NCBI RefSeq assembly: GCF_000971235.1
Contig: NZ_BBMB01000004.1
Location: 22,554-86,553 of the forward strand
Direction of reading: 5' to 3'
DNA from: Demequina subtropica
GTDB lineage: Bacteria > Actinomycetota > Actinomycetes > Actinomycetales > Demequinaceae
Length of the DNA: 64,000 bases
A program made the translations under genes and the position numbers. Shown here piece after piece: positions 28,724-36,545 of the stretch. A model generated the notes under the pieces. It was not told the origin of the DNA and did not search any database. It saw only the letters and a list, made by a program, of their open reading frames with translations. Position 1 is the first letter of the stretch; every line of letters begins with the position of its first letter.

Positions 28724-29779
28724 TCAGGTCAGGGAGGGGAGCAGCGCCCAGAGGTCGGAGAGCACCCCGGCGTCCGCGCCGCCGTCGGGAGCGGCCGCCT
28801 CATCGGGCGCGGCGACCGCGATGGCGTGCGCGCCCCCGGTCGTCGGGACGGCGGGCGCGAGCATCGGCGATCCGACTGCGGCGGTCACCGTGACCGAGGC
28901 TGCGAGCGTGACGCCGTCGGGGGCCACGAGCGTCACGTCGAGCTGGTCCTCGAGCGCATCGTCCCCGTCGGGCGAGTACACGAGGGCATCGGGGTCGCAC
29001 GCGACGGAGCCCCGCACGGGCGGGGCGCACGTGAGGATGCGCCACCGCGACGGGTCGGTCGCGGCGACGAGGTCCGCGGGTGTGACGGTCACCGTCGCGT
29101 CGCGCGGCACCAACACGTGCAGCCCTGCGGCGGAGCCGCCCGCGCCGAGCGTGACGGTCGCCTCGGTGGGCGCCGACCAGGCTCCGGTGCCATCCGCGAC
29201 GCTCAGCGCGAGCGTCGCGAGGGTCGCATCCGCGGGGGCATCGATCACCACGTGGTGGTCCGCGACCCACGCCCGCACGGCGGGGCTGCCGTCCTCGGGC
29301 GCGATCGCCTCGACGCGGACGTCGATCCTCGCGCCGCAGTAGACGCACGAGCCGACCAGGGAGGCGAGCGGGATGAGCGTGCGACCGCCTGCCACGCCTG
29401 GCACCTCGAGCGGTCCTGAGACGGGCTCCGCCGGGTCCGGCGCGCCGAGCGCCACGGAGTATGCGAGGGTGCGCGAGCCAGAGCCGGTGGACACCGTCAC
29501 GGGCAGATCCCAGGGCCCTGCGGAGGGCGCGTAGCCGTTCGCGACGATCGTGATGCCGGATTCGTCGCACTCGACCGTGAGCGGGGACCCGGCGGGCGCG
29601 GCCGGGCAGTCCTCGAGCGACCATGCGCCGTTGACGGGGAGGGTCGCGGCGTCGAGGTAGGGGACGGTCACCGTGGCGGGGTCCGCGCTCGGCGTCTCCG
29701 CGTGTGCGCCTGGGACGGCGACCGTGAGGCAGACGAGGGCGCCGAGCGCGAGGGCGTACGGCACGCCGCGAGCCTCCAT
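28724..29779 (-). CDS. Secreted protein of unknown function upstream of the T7SS ATPase
   Basis: 351 residues. A signal peptide with probable cleavage after AHA (residue 27) leads to a mature part made of repeated beta-rich, Ig-like segments (patterns such as VTVSTGSGSRTLAYSVAL and SVTVTAAVGS) with paired cysteines (GSCVYCGAR; TCAPP...ACDPD). No C-terminal membrane helix or sortase signal is visible. It precedes the ATPase gene by 31 bp on the same strand, so a structural or wall-spanning role in the secretion system is a reasonable but unproven guess. No named family recognised. Confidence 0.65.
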   Translation of the reverse strand: MEARGVPYALALGALVCLTVAVPGAHAETPSADPATVTVPYLDAATLPVNGAWSLEDCPAAPAGSPLTVECDESGITIVANGYAPSAGPWDLPVTVSTGSGSRTLAYSVALGAPDPAEPVSGPLEVPGVAGGRTLIPLASLVGSCVYCGARIDVRVEAIAPEDGSPAVRAWVADHHVVIDAPADATLATLALSVADGTGAWSAPTEATVTLGAGGSAAGLHVLVPRDATVTVTPADLVAATDPSRWRILTCAPPVRGSVACDPDALVYSPDGDDALEDQLDVTLVAPDGVTLAASVTVTAAVGSPMLAPAVPTTGGAHAIAVAAPDEAAAPDGGADAGVLSDLWALLPSLT

Positions 29780-29869
29780 CAGGGGCGTCCCTCCCGTCCG
29801 TCTATGATGCGGATGTCCGTGAGACGGCCACCTCGGCCGCGAGTCTATCCCGCAGGTAATGAGGCATCG

Positions 29870-30475
29870 ATGACCGCGTCGACCCACTCCACCGGGGGCG
29901 GCGTGTCGCCGTCGCAGCGCCGCATCGGGCATGACGACCTGGCCGGGCGGGACCTGGCCCTCGCCGATGCGCAGGCCTCCCGCGTTCGGCTCGAGTCGCC
30001 TCGCAGCGTGCTGCCCGAGGTGGTCGAGATCCAGATCGCCCCGCGTCGCTGGTACCGCCACCCCGCGTTCCTGGTCTCGCTCGGGCTCACGATGGTCGCG
30101 CTCGCGGCGATGGTCGTGCTGCTGGTCCTCGATGCCCGGGGAGGCGACGAGGTCCCCGTGGTGACAGGGCTCACCATCGAGGAGGGCGAGGGGAGCGTGA
30201 CGCTTGCATGGTCCGGAGCGACAGACGGCGCCTTCCTCTACTCCATCGACCCGGGCGCCGAGGCGCCCGCTGATCTCAGCCAGCTGGTGCGCGGCGCGAC
30301 GGCGTGGCTCCCGCTCAGCGCGGACCTCTACACGCCTCGGACGTGCTTCGTGGTGGTGCCGGCGACGCTCGGCGAGTCGGGCGAGGTGCTCGTGCCGACC
30401 TCCGTTCCCGCGACCGCCGTCGAGCGTGAGGCGACCGGTGCCGCGACCGTGTGCGTCTCCGACGCCGGAGCGTGA
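29870..30475 (+). CDS. Single-pass membrane protein with an extracytoplasmic Fn3-like domain
   Basis: 201 residues from ATG 29870, with GAGG 6 nt upstream. A cytoplasmic part of about 60 residues is followed by a membrane helix (about 65-88, VSLGLTMVALAAMVVLLVL) and an outer domain starting VVTGLTIEEGEGSVTLAWSG, a pattern of fibronectin-III-like folds. Divergent from the 28724 gene with 90 bp between starts. Its stop is 1 bp from the lipoprotein GTG. No family name recognised; it is likely a type VII accessory protein by position. Confidence 0.65.
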   Translation: MTASTHSTGGGVSPSQRRIGHDDLAGRDLALADAQASRVRLESPRSVLPEVVEIQIAPRRWYRHPAFLVSLGLTMVALAAMVVLLVLDARGGDEVPVVTGLTIEEGEGSVTLAWSGATDGAFLYSIDPGAEAPADLSQLVRGATAWLPLSADLYTPRTCFVVVPATLGESGEVLVPTSVPATAVEREATGAATVCVSDAGA

Positions 30476-30476
30476 G

Positions 30477-31229
30477 GTGACCTGGCGCGCCCGGGCCACG
30501 GTGCTCACGGGGGTCGCACTCCTGTCGCTCGCGGGCTGCTCGGCCGCCGCATCGTCGCCGGGAGCGTCGCCGGAGGTGCCGGCGGGGCTCGACTCCCTGC
30601 CGGCGACGCCGCTTCCGGCCGACCGCAACGCGATCGAGGCCGTCGACGCCGCCGATGCGCCCGAGGCGATCCTCGCCGCGGTACGGCGGCAGACCTCGGC
30701 GACCGTGACCGGCGAGCTCGAGCGTCGCACCACCGGGGAGGACGGGGCCGTGGCGCGGTCCGCGGTCGCGCTCGCGTGGACGGGCACCGACCGCGACTAC
30801 GAGGCGAGCGTGTCATGGGACGGCGCGACGGTGACGCTGTCGCGCGCGGGTGACGACCTGTGGGTCGAGGCTGATGCGCGGTACGCACGCCAGGTGGGGA
30901 GGCCCGCGCTGGTCGAAGGGCAGTGCCTGGGCCCCGGCGACGCTCTGCGCGAGCAATGGGAGTGGCTCGACGGGCCCGACGCGATCCTCGCGACCCTGCT
31001 CGGAACGGCGCAGGTCGGTGGTGTGGAGGTCGAGGACGAGGTCGCGACCTTCCTGGTGGCCGCGGGTGGACCGGTGGTCGGCACGCTCGCGGTGTCGGCC
31101 GTGGGAGATCCCGTCCCGCTGCGCCTCGAGGTCGAGGACCCGTCGGGATCGGCGGACCTCTCCTTCGGCGGCTGGTCCGCGGGTGTGCCTGGGGCACGCG
31201 GCTGCCCTGCGGATGGCTCAGCGTCGTAG
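30477..31229 (+). CDS. Lipoprotein in the type VII locus
   Basis: 250 residues from GTG 30477. The lipobox LAGC gives lipidated Cys21. The mature domain alternates strands such as YEASVSWDGATVTLSRAGDDLWVEADARYARQ (read in parts) and ends in a Cys near the C-terminus. The layout recalls LppX/LprG-type lipoproteins (a small half-barrel that tests a conditioned variable), but no family is claimed. It sits tightly after the Fn3-like membrane protein and 56 bp before the FHA gene. Confidence 0.65.
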   Translation: MTWRARATVLTGVALLSLAGCSAAASSPGASPEVPAGLDSLPATPLPADRNAIEAVDAADAPEAILAAVRRQTSATVTGELERRTTGEDGAVARSAVALAWTGTDRDYEASVSWDGATVTLSRAGDDLWVEADARYARQVGRPALVEGQCLGPGDALREQWEWLDGPDAILATLLGTAQVGGVEVEDEVATFLVAAGGPVVGTLAVSAVGDPVPLRLEVEDPSGSADLSFGGWSAGVPGARGCPADGSAS

Positions 31230-31285
31230 CAGGCAAGGTCTACACTCGGCGACCAACGGCAGGGATCCTGGGGGACGGAGACGAC

Positions 31286-31840
31286 GTGGCGGCTGGATGC
31301 GCGTACTGCGGAAGCGACCTGCGTCCCCACAGCATGTTCTGCCTCGATTGCGGCCAGTTGGTGTCCCGCCGTCCGCAGCCCTCGCGCACCGGATCGCGCG
31401 GCCGTAGCGAGAGCACGCAGCCGGGTGGGCCCTCGCCGCATGCGCCCGTGGCGCCGCCGGTCGTGCCGCCCGCCGCCCCTGTCGTTCAGGCCGCGGCACC
31501 CGTGGCCGTGGAGGCCACGTACACGTGGTTCCTCGCATCGGACGACGGCACGCATCGCATCGACCGTGACCACTTCGTCGGGCGGCGGCCCGGTGCGGAT
31601 GCCGGCGCGGTGGCGCTCGTGCTCGAGGACCGCGCGCGCACGCTGTCACGCACCCATGCGGTGCTCCGACCCGTGCGCGAGGGCCTGGTGCTCGAGGACC
31701 TGGGGTCCGCCAACGGCACCCGCATCGAGCGTTCTGGAACCGTGTTCGCCTGCCCCGAGGGCACGCCCGTGCCGGTGGGGCACGGCGACGTGCTCTGGTT
31801 CGGCGAGGTGCGCGCCCAAGTCTACGCCGCCCACGAGTGA
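31286..31840 (+). CDS. Zinc-ribbon and FHA domain protein
   Basis: 184 residues from GTG 31286, preceded by GACGGAG. The N-terminus has a zinc ribbon, C5-x2-C8 and C19-x2-C22, then a proline/alanine linker to about residue 75. A C-terminal FHA domain follows: DHFVGRRPG, LSRTHAVLRP, LEDLGSANGTRI. FHA domains read phosphothreonine, so the protein could link a Ser/Thr kinase to the secretion ATPase, which has its own FHA domain. No kinase gene is present in the window. Confidence 0.82.
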   Translation: MAAGCAYCGSDLRPHSMFCLDCGQLVSRRPQPSRTGSRGRSESTQPGGPSPHAPVAPPVVPPAAPVVQAAAPVAVEATYTWFLASDDGTHRIDRDHFVGRRPGADAGAVALVLEDRARTLSRTHAVLRPVREGLVLEDLGSANGTRIERSGTVFACPEGTPVPVGHGDVLWFGEVRAQVYAAHE

Positions 31841-31856
31841 AGCCTGAGGAGGACGC

Positions 31857-32171
31857 GTGAGGGAGTACTGCGCCGAGGTCAAGGGACCCACCGTCGAGCT
31901 GCTCGGCGCCCTGTTCGACCTCCAGACGGACGCATCGCAGGGGCAGCGGGTGGTCGAGCTCGTGGACACGCTGCTGCGCGCCGAGGCGATCCGGCCGAGC
32001 GCCGAGGGTGCCGCGCAGCTCGCGTGGGACCGCCACGCGCGTGCCACTCTCGGTGAGATCCGTGACGCCGCACAGGCGGGCGACGGTGTCCGTGCGTGGG
32101 TTGCGTTCTCCGCCCAGGGGAGCGGTCTGCACCTGCTGGGCAAGGCCTGCCAGGGACAGCCTGGGTGGTGA
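31857..32171 (+). CDS. Small hypothetical protein at the head of module A
   Basis: 104 residues from GTG 31857 behind a strong TGAGGAGGA. Largely helical and soluble, no signal or membrane segment, ending CQGQPGW. No family recognised. A short echo of its 3' end (CEGQPGW plus stop and the following bases) occurs at 35524-35548, before the equivalent genes of module B, which suggests that the duplicated unit once included this gene. Its stop overlaps the start of a decayed gene (GTGA). Confidence 0.55.
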   Translation: MREYCAEVKGPTVELLGALFDLQTDASQGQRVVELVDTLLRAEAIRPSAEGAAQLAWDRHARATLGEIRDAAQAGDGVRAWVAFSAQGSGLHLLGKACQGQPGW

Positions 32172-32494
32172 GCCGGGAGCACGGCGTCGCCCCGACAGCG
32201 ACGCGGTTCGAGAACAGACCGCTCGCCGGGATCGCGACGATCACCAAGGCTTGAGCGGTGCGCGCCATCATCGGCGCGGCCGTCGTCGTCATCCCGTCGT
32301 CCTTCGTCCGCTCGGTGGCGCGCCTGCGCGCCGCCGCGATCGCCTCGATCCCGCTCTCCGGGGTCTCGGCTACGGCCACTCGATGCGACCTGCGTGGTGG
32401 CACGCGTGCCGACGTCGAGATGCTCATGCGCGGCCGGGGGTTGCCGGAGGTGATCCTGGGCATCGAGTCCGCTCCGTCCCGATTGGGAATTTAG
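32168..32494 (+). pseudogene. Decayed copy of the two-helix membrane protein gene at 35812
   Basis: The frame beginning at GTG 32168 reads FENRPLAGIATITKA and then a TGA at 32252-32254; the paralogue at 35812 has YENKPLAGIATMLKSG at the same place, with GGA where this copy has TGA. Reading on in the same frame gives IIGAAVVVI, then, after loss of roughly the middle half, SATATRCDLRGGTRADVEML, matching SATAFQCDLRGGEQEYVAI of the paralogue, and a stop at 32492. One nonsense change and a large internal deletion make a functional product unlikely. This covers most of the stretch between 32171 and 32601; the rest holds the module A promoter. Confidence 0.8.
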
Positions 32495-32527
32495 CGGTTT
32501 ATCAGGAGTGTCGCTCGTCACGTCGGG

Positions 32528-32557
32528 TTGGACGGAGGCCGCCGGGTCCGCTAACTT
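32528..32557 (+). promoter_or_regulatory. Promoter of WXG100 module A
   Basis: TTGGAC (32528-32533), an 18-nt spacer and TAACTT (32552-32557). The same arrangement, with a spacer that shares GGAGGCCGC and GGTCCGC, occurs before module B. The predicted leader to the ATG at 32601 is about 37 nt and contains a GGGGGAA ribosome site. Confidence 0.6.
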
Positions 32558-32600
32558 TGCGGCGCGCAACAGTGCGCACATCACCGTTGGGGGAATCGTC

Positions 32601-32894
32601 ATGGCAGATATCAAGGTCACCTCGGAGTCGCTGTCGAGCGTCGCGAACCAGCTGTCGGGCGGTGCGACGCAGATCGAGTCGCACCTGGCGCAGCTCAAGT
32701 CGATGGTGAGCGGCCTTGTCGCGGGTGACTGGAGCGGTGCCGCTTCGCAGAGCTTCATGGACCTGTACGAGCAGTGGGACACCGCGGGCATCCAGCTCAA
32801 GGAGTCGCTCTCGGGGATTGCGGACCAGCTGGCGAAGACGGCGCTCGCGTACGAGGAGTCCGAGGGCAACATCGCGAACTCGTTCCGCGGCTGA
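32601..32894 (+). CDS. WXG100-family protein, first of module A
   Basis: 97 residues from ATG 32601, preceded by GGGGGAA. Two helices flank the WXG turn W44-S45-G46 (AGDWSGAAS). The C-terminal Y84-EES-E88 matches the YxxxD/E secretion signal of type VII substrates. It is 92 of 97 residues identical to the module B copy at 36546, far more than any other pair in the two modules, so it is probably the shared or most constrained partner. It is followed by a stem-loop and the second WXG100 gene. Confidence 0.92.
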   Translation: MADIKVTSESLSSVANQLSGGATQIESHLAQLKSMVSGLVAGDWSGAASQSFMDLYEQWDTAGIQLKESLSGIADQLAKTALAYEESEGNIANSFRG

Positions 32895-32900
32895 TCGGCT

Positions 32901-32920
32901 TCGGGGACTGATGTCCCCGA
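32901..32920 (+). other. Intercistronic stem-loop between WXG100 genes 1 and 2 (module A)
   Basis: Perfect 8-bp stem TCGGGGAC/GTCCCCGA with a TGAT loop, 7 nt after the first WXG100 stop. A less perfect hairpin lies at the same place in module B. No T-run follows, so it may protect the upstream mRNA or partly attenuate transcription. Confidence 0.6.
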
Positions 32921-32944
32921 GGGCCATGGTGCTGAGGAGCGCGC

Positions 32945-33319
32945 ATGTCTCAATTCACCGTCTCGACGGATCAGGTCGCGACGACCTCGGACCTTCTTCA
33001 GGGCCTGTTGAGCGAGCTTCGTGTGCGGATCGATGTTGCCAACGCGTCGGTCGCCGGCGTGGTCGGCGCGTCCTGGACGGGTGCGGCGGCCGATGACTTT
33101 GCGGCGGAGTGGCAGGCGCTGCTTGCAGACACCGCTGTCGGTCAGGCCGTTCTGACCGTCCTGATCGCCCGCCTGCGTGCCGCCGAGGACACGTACGAAC
33201 AGGTGGAGCTGGTGCGGACCGCGATCGCGGACGCGGCGGCCGAGACGATGGTCGTGCCGGCCTCTCCGGTGCATGAGCGCGACGCGCGGGGATCGTCCGC
33301 GAAGGGCGGCGCAACGTGA
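32945..33319 (+). CDS. WXG100-family protein, second of module A
   Basis: 124 residues. The WXG turn is W44-T45-G46 (GASWTGAAA) and the secretion motif Y84-EQV-E88, at the same positions as in the first WXG100 protein, so the two could form a heterodimer. A 25-residue tail without predicted structure follows. GAGGAGC lies 7 nt upstream of the ATG. Its stop overlaps the third WXG gene (GTGA). The module B counterpart is at 36891. Confidence 0.9.
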   Translation: MSQFTVSTDQVATTSDLLQGLLSELRVRIDVANASVAGVVGASWTGAAADDFAAEWQALLADTAVGQAVLTVLIARLRAAEDTYEQVELVRTAIADAAAETMVVPASPVHERDARGSSAKGGAT

Positions 33320-33603
33320 GCAGGCACACCGTCGACACCCAGGACCTTCGCGCGCTCTCGCAAACGCTCCACGAGCTGGCGGACCACCTCGCGATGGTGG
33401 AAGGCGCCACGAAGCGCCACTCCCATGCCCTCCTGGCGACGTGGTCTGGAGAGGCGTCCCGCGAGTTCATCGAGGTCCTGGACGAGTGGGCGAGCTATGT
33501 GGGTGCGCTTCAGGCGTGGACCACAGCCCTGACGGAGCGCGTGAGCAAGTCCGCAACCAACTACGAGTGGGCGATCGCACAGGCCGAGGAGGTGACGGGC
33601 TGA
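33316..33603 (+). CDS. WXG100-like protein, third of module A
   Basis: 95 residues from GTG 33316. Two helices around W43-S44-G45 (LATWSGEASREFI). The canonical YxxxD/E signal is not present at the C-terminus (YEWAI), so it may depend on a partner that carries one. Translation-coupled to the second WXG gene and 12 bp before the effector. It is the counterpart of 37262-37549. Confidence 0.85.
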   Translation: MSRHTVDTQDLRALSQTLHELADHLAMVEGATKRHSHALLATWSGEASREFIEVLDEWASYVGALQAWTTALTERVSKSATNYEWAIAQAEEVTG

Positions 33604-33615
33604 GGTCCGGGCGCC

Positions 33616-35361
33616 ATGACGTATATCGATCTTGAGCCGCTTGACTACGCTGACGCCGCGGACATCGCCCTTGCGAGGGAGAAGTCGCTCCACGCCGCGA
33701 TCGCCATGGCGTCCGCCGGCTTGGCGGGCGGATACGAGATGGCGGGCACGGACAGCGGTGGGGACCGCTTCTCGGAGTCCTATGACCGGGTCGCGCGGGC
33801 GGTGTTTCAGGAAGTCCTCGATGTCGCAGACGGAGTGCGCACGGCGGCGCGCGTATGCGTGCGCATCGGTGCGCTGCACGCGTCCGCGGAGCGCGCGAAC
33901 CAGGGCCTCGCCGGTCCGGGACCAGGGTTCGATGATCCCGGTGCGCCGATGCCGGCATGCCCGGTCATGCCGCCCTCGTCTGCAGGGGGCACCTCCATCT
34001 CGGTGCCCGAGCTTCAATCCGTGGTCGACTTCGTGGGCTCGGTGACGTGGCCGGACGCTGACATCGACCGGCTTCGCGCGGCATCGGTCGCGTGGAACGG
34101 CCTCGCCGGTGCCATGCGGAACGAGGCGAAGGCGCTCGGTGCTGTCGCCGATCGGTTGTCCGGGATCGTCTCCCCCGAGCGCGCAGCGCTCGTCGATGCG
34201 CTTCGGGCCCTCGAGTCGCACGTCGACGATCTCGCAGACCGCACGGGCGCCGGCGACGACGGCCTCGGAGGGATCTGCTGGGCCTACGCGCAGGAGGTCG
34301 AAGAGACCCGTCGGGCGACCGAGGACGAGCTGAAGAGCCTCCTGGCCGAACTCGTCGTGACCGGAGTCGTCAGCGTCGCGTTGGGCGTTATCACGTTCGG
34401 CGGGTCTGCCGCGGTGGGTGCTGCCGCCGCCGAGGCACGGGCCGCGGTGTGCGTTTACAGGATCGGGCAGCGCGCGCTGAAGCTGAAGACGTGGGCGTTG
34501 AAGTCCGTCGCGTCTCTGGACAAGCAGCTCGTGAAGGCGCAGTCGATTCCAGCTTGGCGACGAGTCCTGGGCAACGAGAAGAACATCCGTTCCAAGGTCG
34601 CCTTCGCGGCGATCAAGGGCGCGACGGGAAGCGCGGTCGCGGCGCCCTCGACGAGCGACGACCCCAACATCCCGCTCTCCGCCCTCTACGGCGGCGCCGG
34701 TGCTGCTTTCGGCGCGGGCCTGACGTCGTTGGAGCTCTTCGACCGGCTGCCGGGTGACATCTTCGCGGCGCAGATCAGTGCAATGACCATCTACAGCGCG
34801 GACGCCGCATTCACGGACCACGAGTTCAGCGCCAAGGACTTGGCCACGACCACGGTCACCTCTGCGCTCAGCGCGGGTGTCACGGCTGGGGCTGGCCGCT
34901 CTCGAAACAAGAACGGCAAGCCCGACGTGCCGAGCGAGTCCGACCTGGGGACGGCTGGCGGCGCCGTCGGCCGCGCCTCGGCGATCACGGCGGCGCGGGC
35001 GACGGCTGATGCCGGTGGACCCATGGCCGGTGCCGGATCGAGCACACCGCGAGTCGACGTCGATGGCGTCGCGAGGGCAGGGGCCGACGCCGCGGCAGCG
35101 ACGATCGAACCGCTCGCGCACCGCGCGGATGTCGAGGCGCCGCGCGTGAGCGGCGATATCGCCACCGCGATGCCCGAGGCGAGCGGCTCGGTCGCCGTGC
35201 CGCAGGGAGAGGCGCCTCTGGTGAAGGAGGCGGCACCTGCGCAGGCAGGTCCGACGGCGGGCTCGGGCCTGCCGTCCGGCATCGATGCGATCGCCCCGCC
35301 CGACCCCGCCGACATCGAGGTGGCGTTGCCTGCCGTGGGCGGAGCTTTGCCTGCTCTCTAG
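33616..35361 (+). CDS. CpnT-like effector without toxin domain (module A)
   Basis: 581 residues. The N-terminal ~330 residues are helical and match the N-terminal domain of the 908-residue protein of module B: DSGGDRFSESYD, PGFDDPGAP, a proline-rich segment and a WNG turn near residue 164. A Gly/Ala-rich hydrophobic stretch follows (about 240-280), then IKGATGSAVAAP, matching IKGATGAFAAAP of module B. The C-terminal ~200 residues are a low-complexity Ala/Pro/Glu linker that ends at ALPAL with no catalytic domain. It either lost its toxin domain or serves as a channel or carrier. Confidence 0.75.
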   Translation: MTYIDLEPLDYADAADIALAREKSLHAAIAMASAGLAGGYEMAGTDSGGDRFSESYDRVARAVFQEVLDVADGVRTAARVCVRIGALHASAERANQGLAGPGPGFDDPGAPMPACPVMPPSSAGGTSISVPELQSVVDFVGSVTWPDADIDRLRAASVAWNGLAGAMRNEAKALGAVADRLSGIVSPERAALVDALRALESHVDDLADRTGAGDDGLGGICWAYAQEVEETRRATEDELKSLLAELVVTGVVSVALGVITFGGSAAVGAAAAEARAAVCVYRIGQRALKLKTWALKSVASLDKQLVKAQSIPAWRRVLGNEKNIRSKVAFAAIKGATGSAVAAPSTSDDPNIPLSALYGGAGAAFGAGLTSLELFDRLPGDIFAAQISAMTIYSADAAFTDHEFSAKDLATTTVTSALSAGVTAGAGRSRNKNGKPDVPSESDLGTAGGAVGRASAITAARATADAGGPMAGAGSSTPRVDVDGVARAGADAAAATIEPLAHRADVEAPRVSGDIATAMPEASGSVAVPQGEAPLVKEAAPAQAGPTAGSGLPSGIDAIAPPDPADIEVALPAVGGALPAL

Positions 35362-35552
35362 GCCGGCCTGGCGGAGGCGCGCGTCGGAAGGCCGCGGCAA
35401 GTCCGCTATCGTCCGAGGCGGGCGCCGCCGAGGGGCCCGGCCGTTGGACGGCCCGCAAGAGAGGTGGCGATGGAAGCGCGAAGCCCGCGAGATCACCACT
35501 CGCGACGGAACCGTGGCACGCACCTGCGAAGGGCAGCCTGGTTGGTGACGTC
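35362..35552 (+). other. Module junction with a remnant and a promoter-like box
   Basis: 191 bp without a convincing gene. GTCCGCTATCGT (35401-35412), after GGAAGGCCGCGG, resembles the -10 region of the two WXG promoters but lacks a TTGG box. Bases 35524-35550 echo the end of the 104-residue gene of module A (CEGQPGW and stop). A 28-codon frame from ATG 35470 overlaps the next start but has no recognisable content. Confidence 0.4.
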
Positions 35553-35819
35553 GTGAGGACGAGCCTCGCGTGGCTGGGTGCCTCGCTCGCGTCCGCCGCG
35601 TTGCTCTTGTGGCTCGTCGCGCGCGACGACCCGGACGACCGCTCGCGTCCGCTGAGCTATGCGTTCCTGCTCGCCGCCGTGGGCGCGGCGCTCGCGCTCG
35701 CACGGGTGATCGCGACGGCCGTGCGGGCTGCGAGCGGGGACCGCGGATCCGTCGCGCCGTACGGGGTGGTGCGACCGCTGCCCGAGGACAACCACACGAG
35801 AGGTACGAGCGATGGCTGA
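35553..35819 (+). CDS. Small two-helix membrane protein (module B)
   Basis: 88 residues from GTG 35553, with two hydrophobic segments (about 5-21 and 35-56) and a polar C-terminal tail of about 30 residues. No family recognised. Its 3' end overlaps the next gene by 8 bp. No counterpart survives in module A. Confidence 0.6.
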   Translation: MRTSLAWLGASLASAALLLWLVARDDPDDRSRPLSYAFLLAAVGAALALARVIATAVRAASGDRGSVAPYGVVRPLPEDNHTRGTSDG

Positions 35820-36429
35820 AGCCGGCACGCTGGAGACGCTGTACGAGAACAAGCCCCTCGCGGGGATCGCGACCATGCTGAAGTCGGGAGCGGTGCTGCT
35901 CATCGCGGGTGCCGCGGCGGCCGTCATCCTCATGGCGACCGACGTCAACCTCGTGGTGCGGCTGATCGTCTGCGGGCTCGCGCTGATCCCGTTCGTCAAG
36001 GCGCTCGGCGGCCTGGCCGGCGGCATCGGTCAGTTCACGGCCGAGGGGAAGGTCGCCATCGGCGTGTCCGAGGCGGGTCTGCGCGTCCCCGGCTCCGGCC
36101 TCATCCCTTGGGGCGAGGTGGAGAAGGTGACGTTCCGGTGCATGAACACGGCGCCTGCTCAGTCCGCCGCGCTCGAGCGGGCGATCAAGATCACCGAGAA
36201 CTGCATCGTGGTGACTCGGACGGGGGAGTGGTCGCAGGAGCGCCCCTTCTTCGTCAAGGCGTCTGCGACCGCGTTCCAGTGCGACTTGCGGGGTGGCGAA
36301 CAGGAGTACGTGGCGATCGCGCGCCACGTGAAGGAGGCCGCGCAGCGTCATGGCAGGCCGGTCGAGCTGCTCAACCCCGGACGCCCGTGGATGGCCGATG
36401 CCCTGGGCTTCGCACCGAGTGCGCAGTAG
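35812..36429 (+). CDS. Membrane protein with two helices and a PH-like cytoplasmic domain
   Basis: 205 residues. Two helices (about 22-42 and 46-66) are followed by a soluble domain with GVSEAGLRVPGSGLIPWGEVEKVTF (read in parts), a pattern seen in bacterial PH-like (bPH/YcxB-type) membrane proteins. The product at 41309 has the same plan with LLPWHRIDLVLID. A decayed copy lies at 32168-32494. It probably belongs to the secretion module, since it recurs beside the WXG genes; its role is unknown. Confidence 0.65.
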   Translation: MAEAGTLETLYENKPLAGIATMLKSGAVLLIAGAAAAVILMATDVNLVVRLIVCGLALIPFVKALGGLAGGIGQFTAEGKVAIGVSEAGLRVPGSGLIPWGEVEKVTFRCMNTAPAQSAALERAIKITENCIVVTRTGEWSQERPFFVKASATAFQCDLRGGEQEYVAIARHVKEAAQRHGRPVELLNPGRPWMADALGFAPSAQ

Positions 36430-36473
36430 CGGGCCGATGCGCGAATTGTGAGGTAGATCACCAGTTTCGGTGG

Positions 36474-36503
36474 TTGGCTGGGGAGGCCGCGGTCCGCTAG
36501 GTT
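36474..36503 (+). promoter_or_regulatory. Promoter of WXG100 module B
   Basis: TTGGCT (36474-36479), an 18-nt spacer and TAGGTT (36498-36503), parallel to the module A promoter. Conservation of the boxes and spacing while the flanks differ supports function. Confidence 0.6.
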
Positions 36504-36545
36504 GGCCGCACGCATCAATACGCGGTCATCACCGGGGGAATGTTC

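Noticed and set aside
32258..32494. 79-codon frame as an independent small gene
   Set aside because: It is the downstream part of the decayed copy of the 35812 gene, in the same frame after the TGA at 32252.
35470..35556. 28-codon frame before the 35553 gene
   Set aside because: No recognisable product, overlaps the next start, and the DNA there is better explained as remnant sequence.
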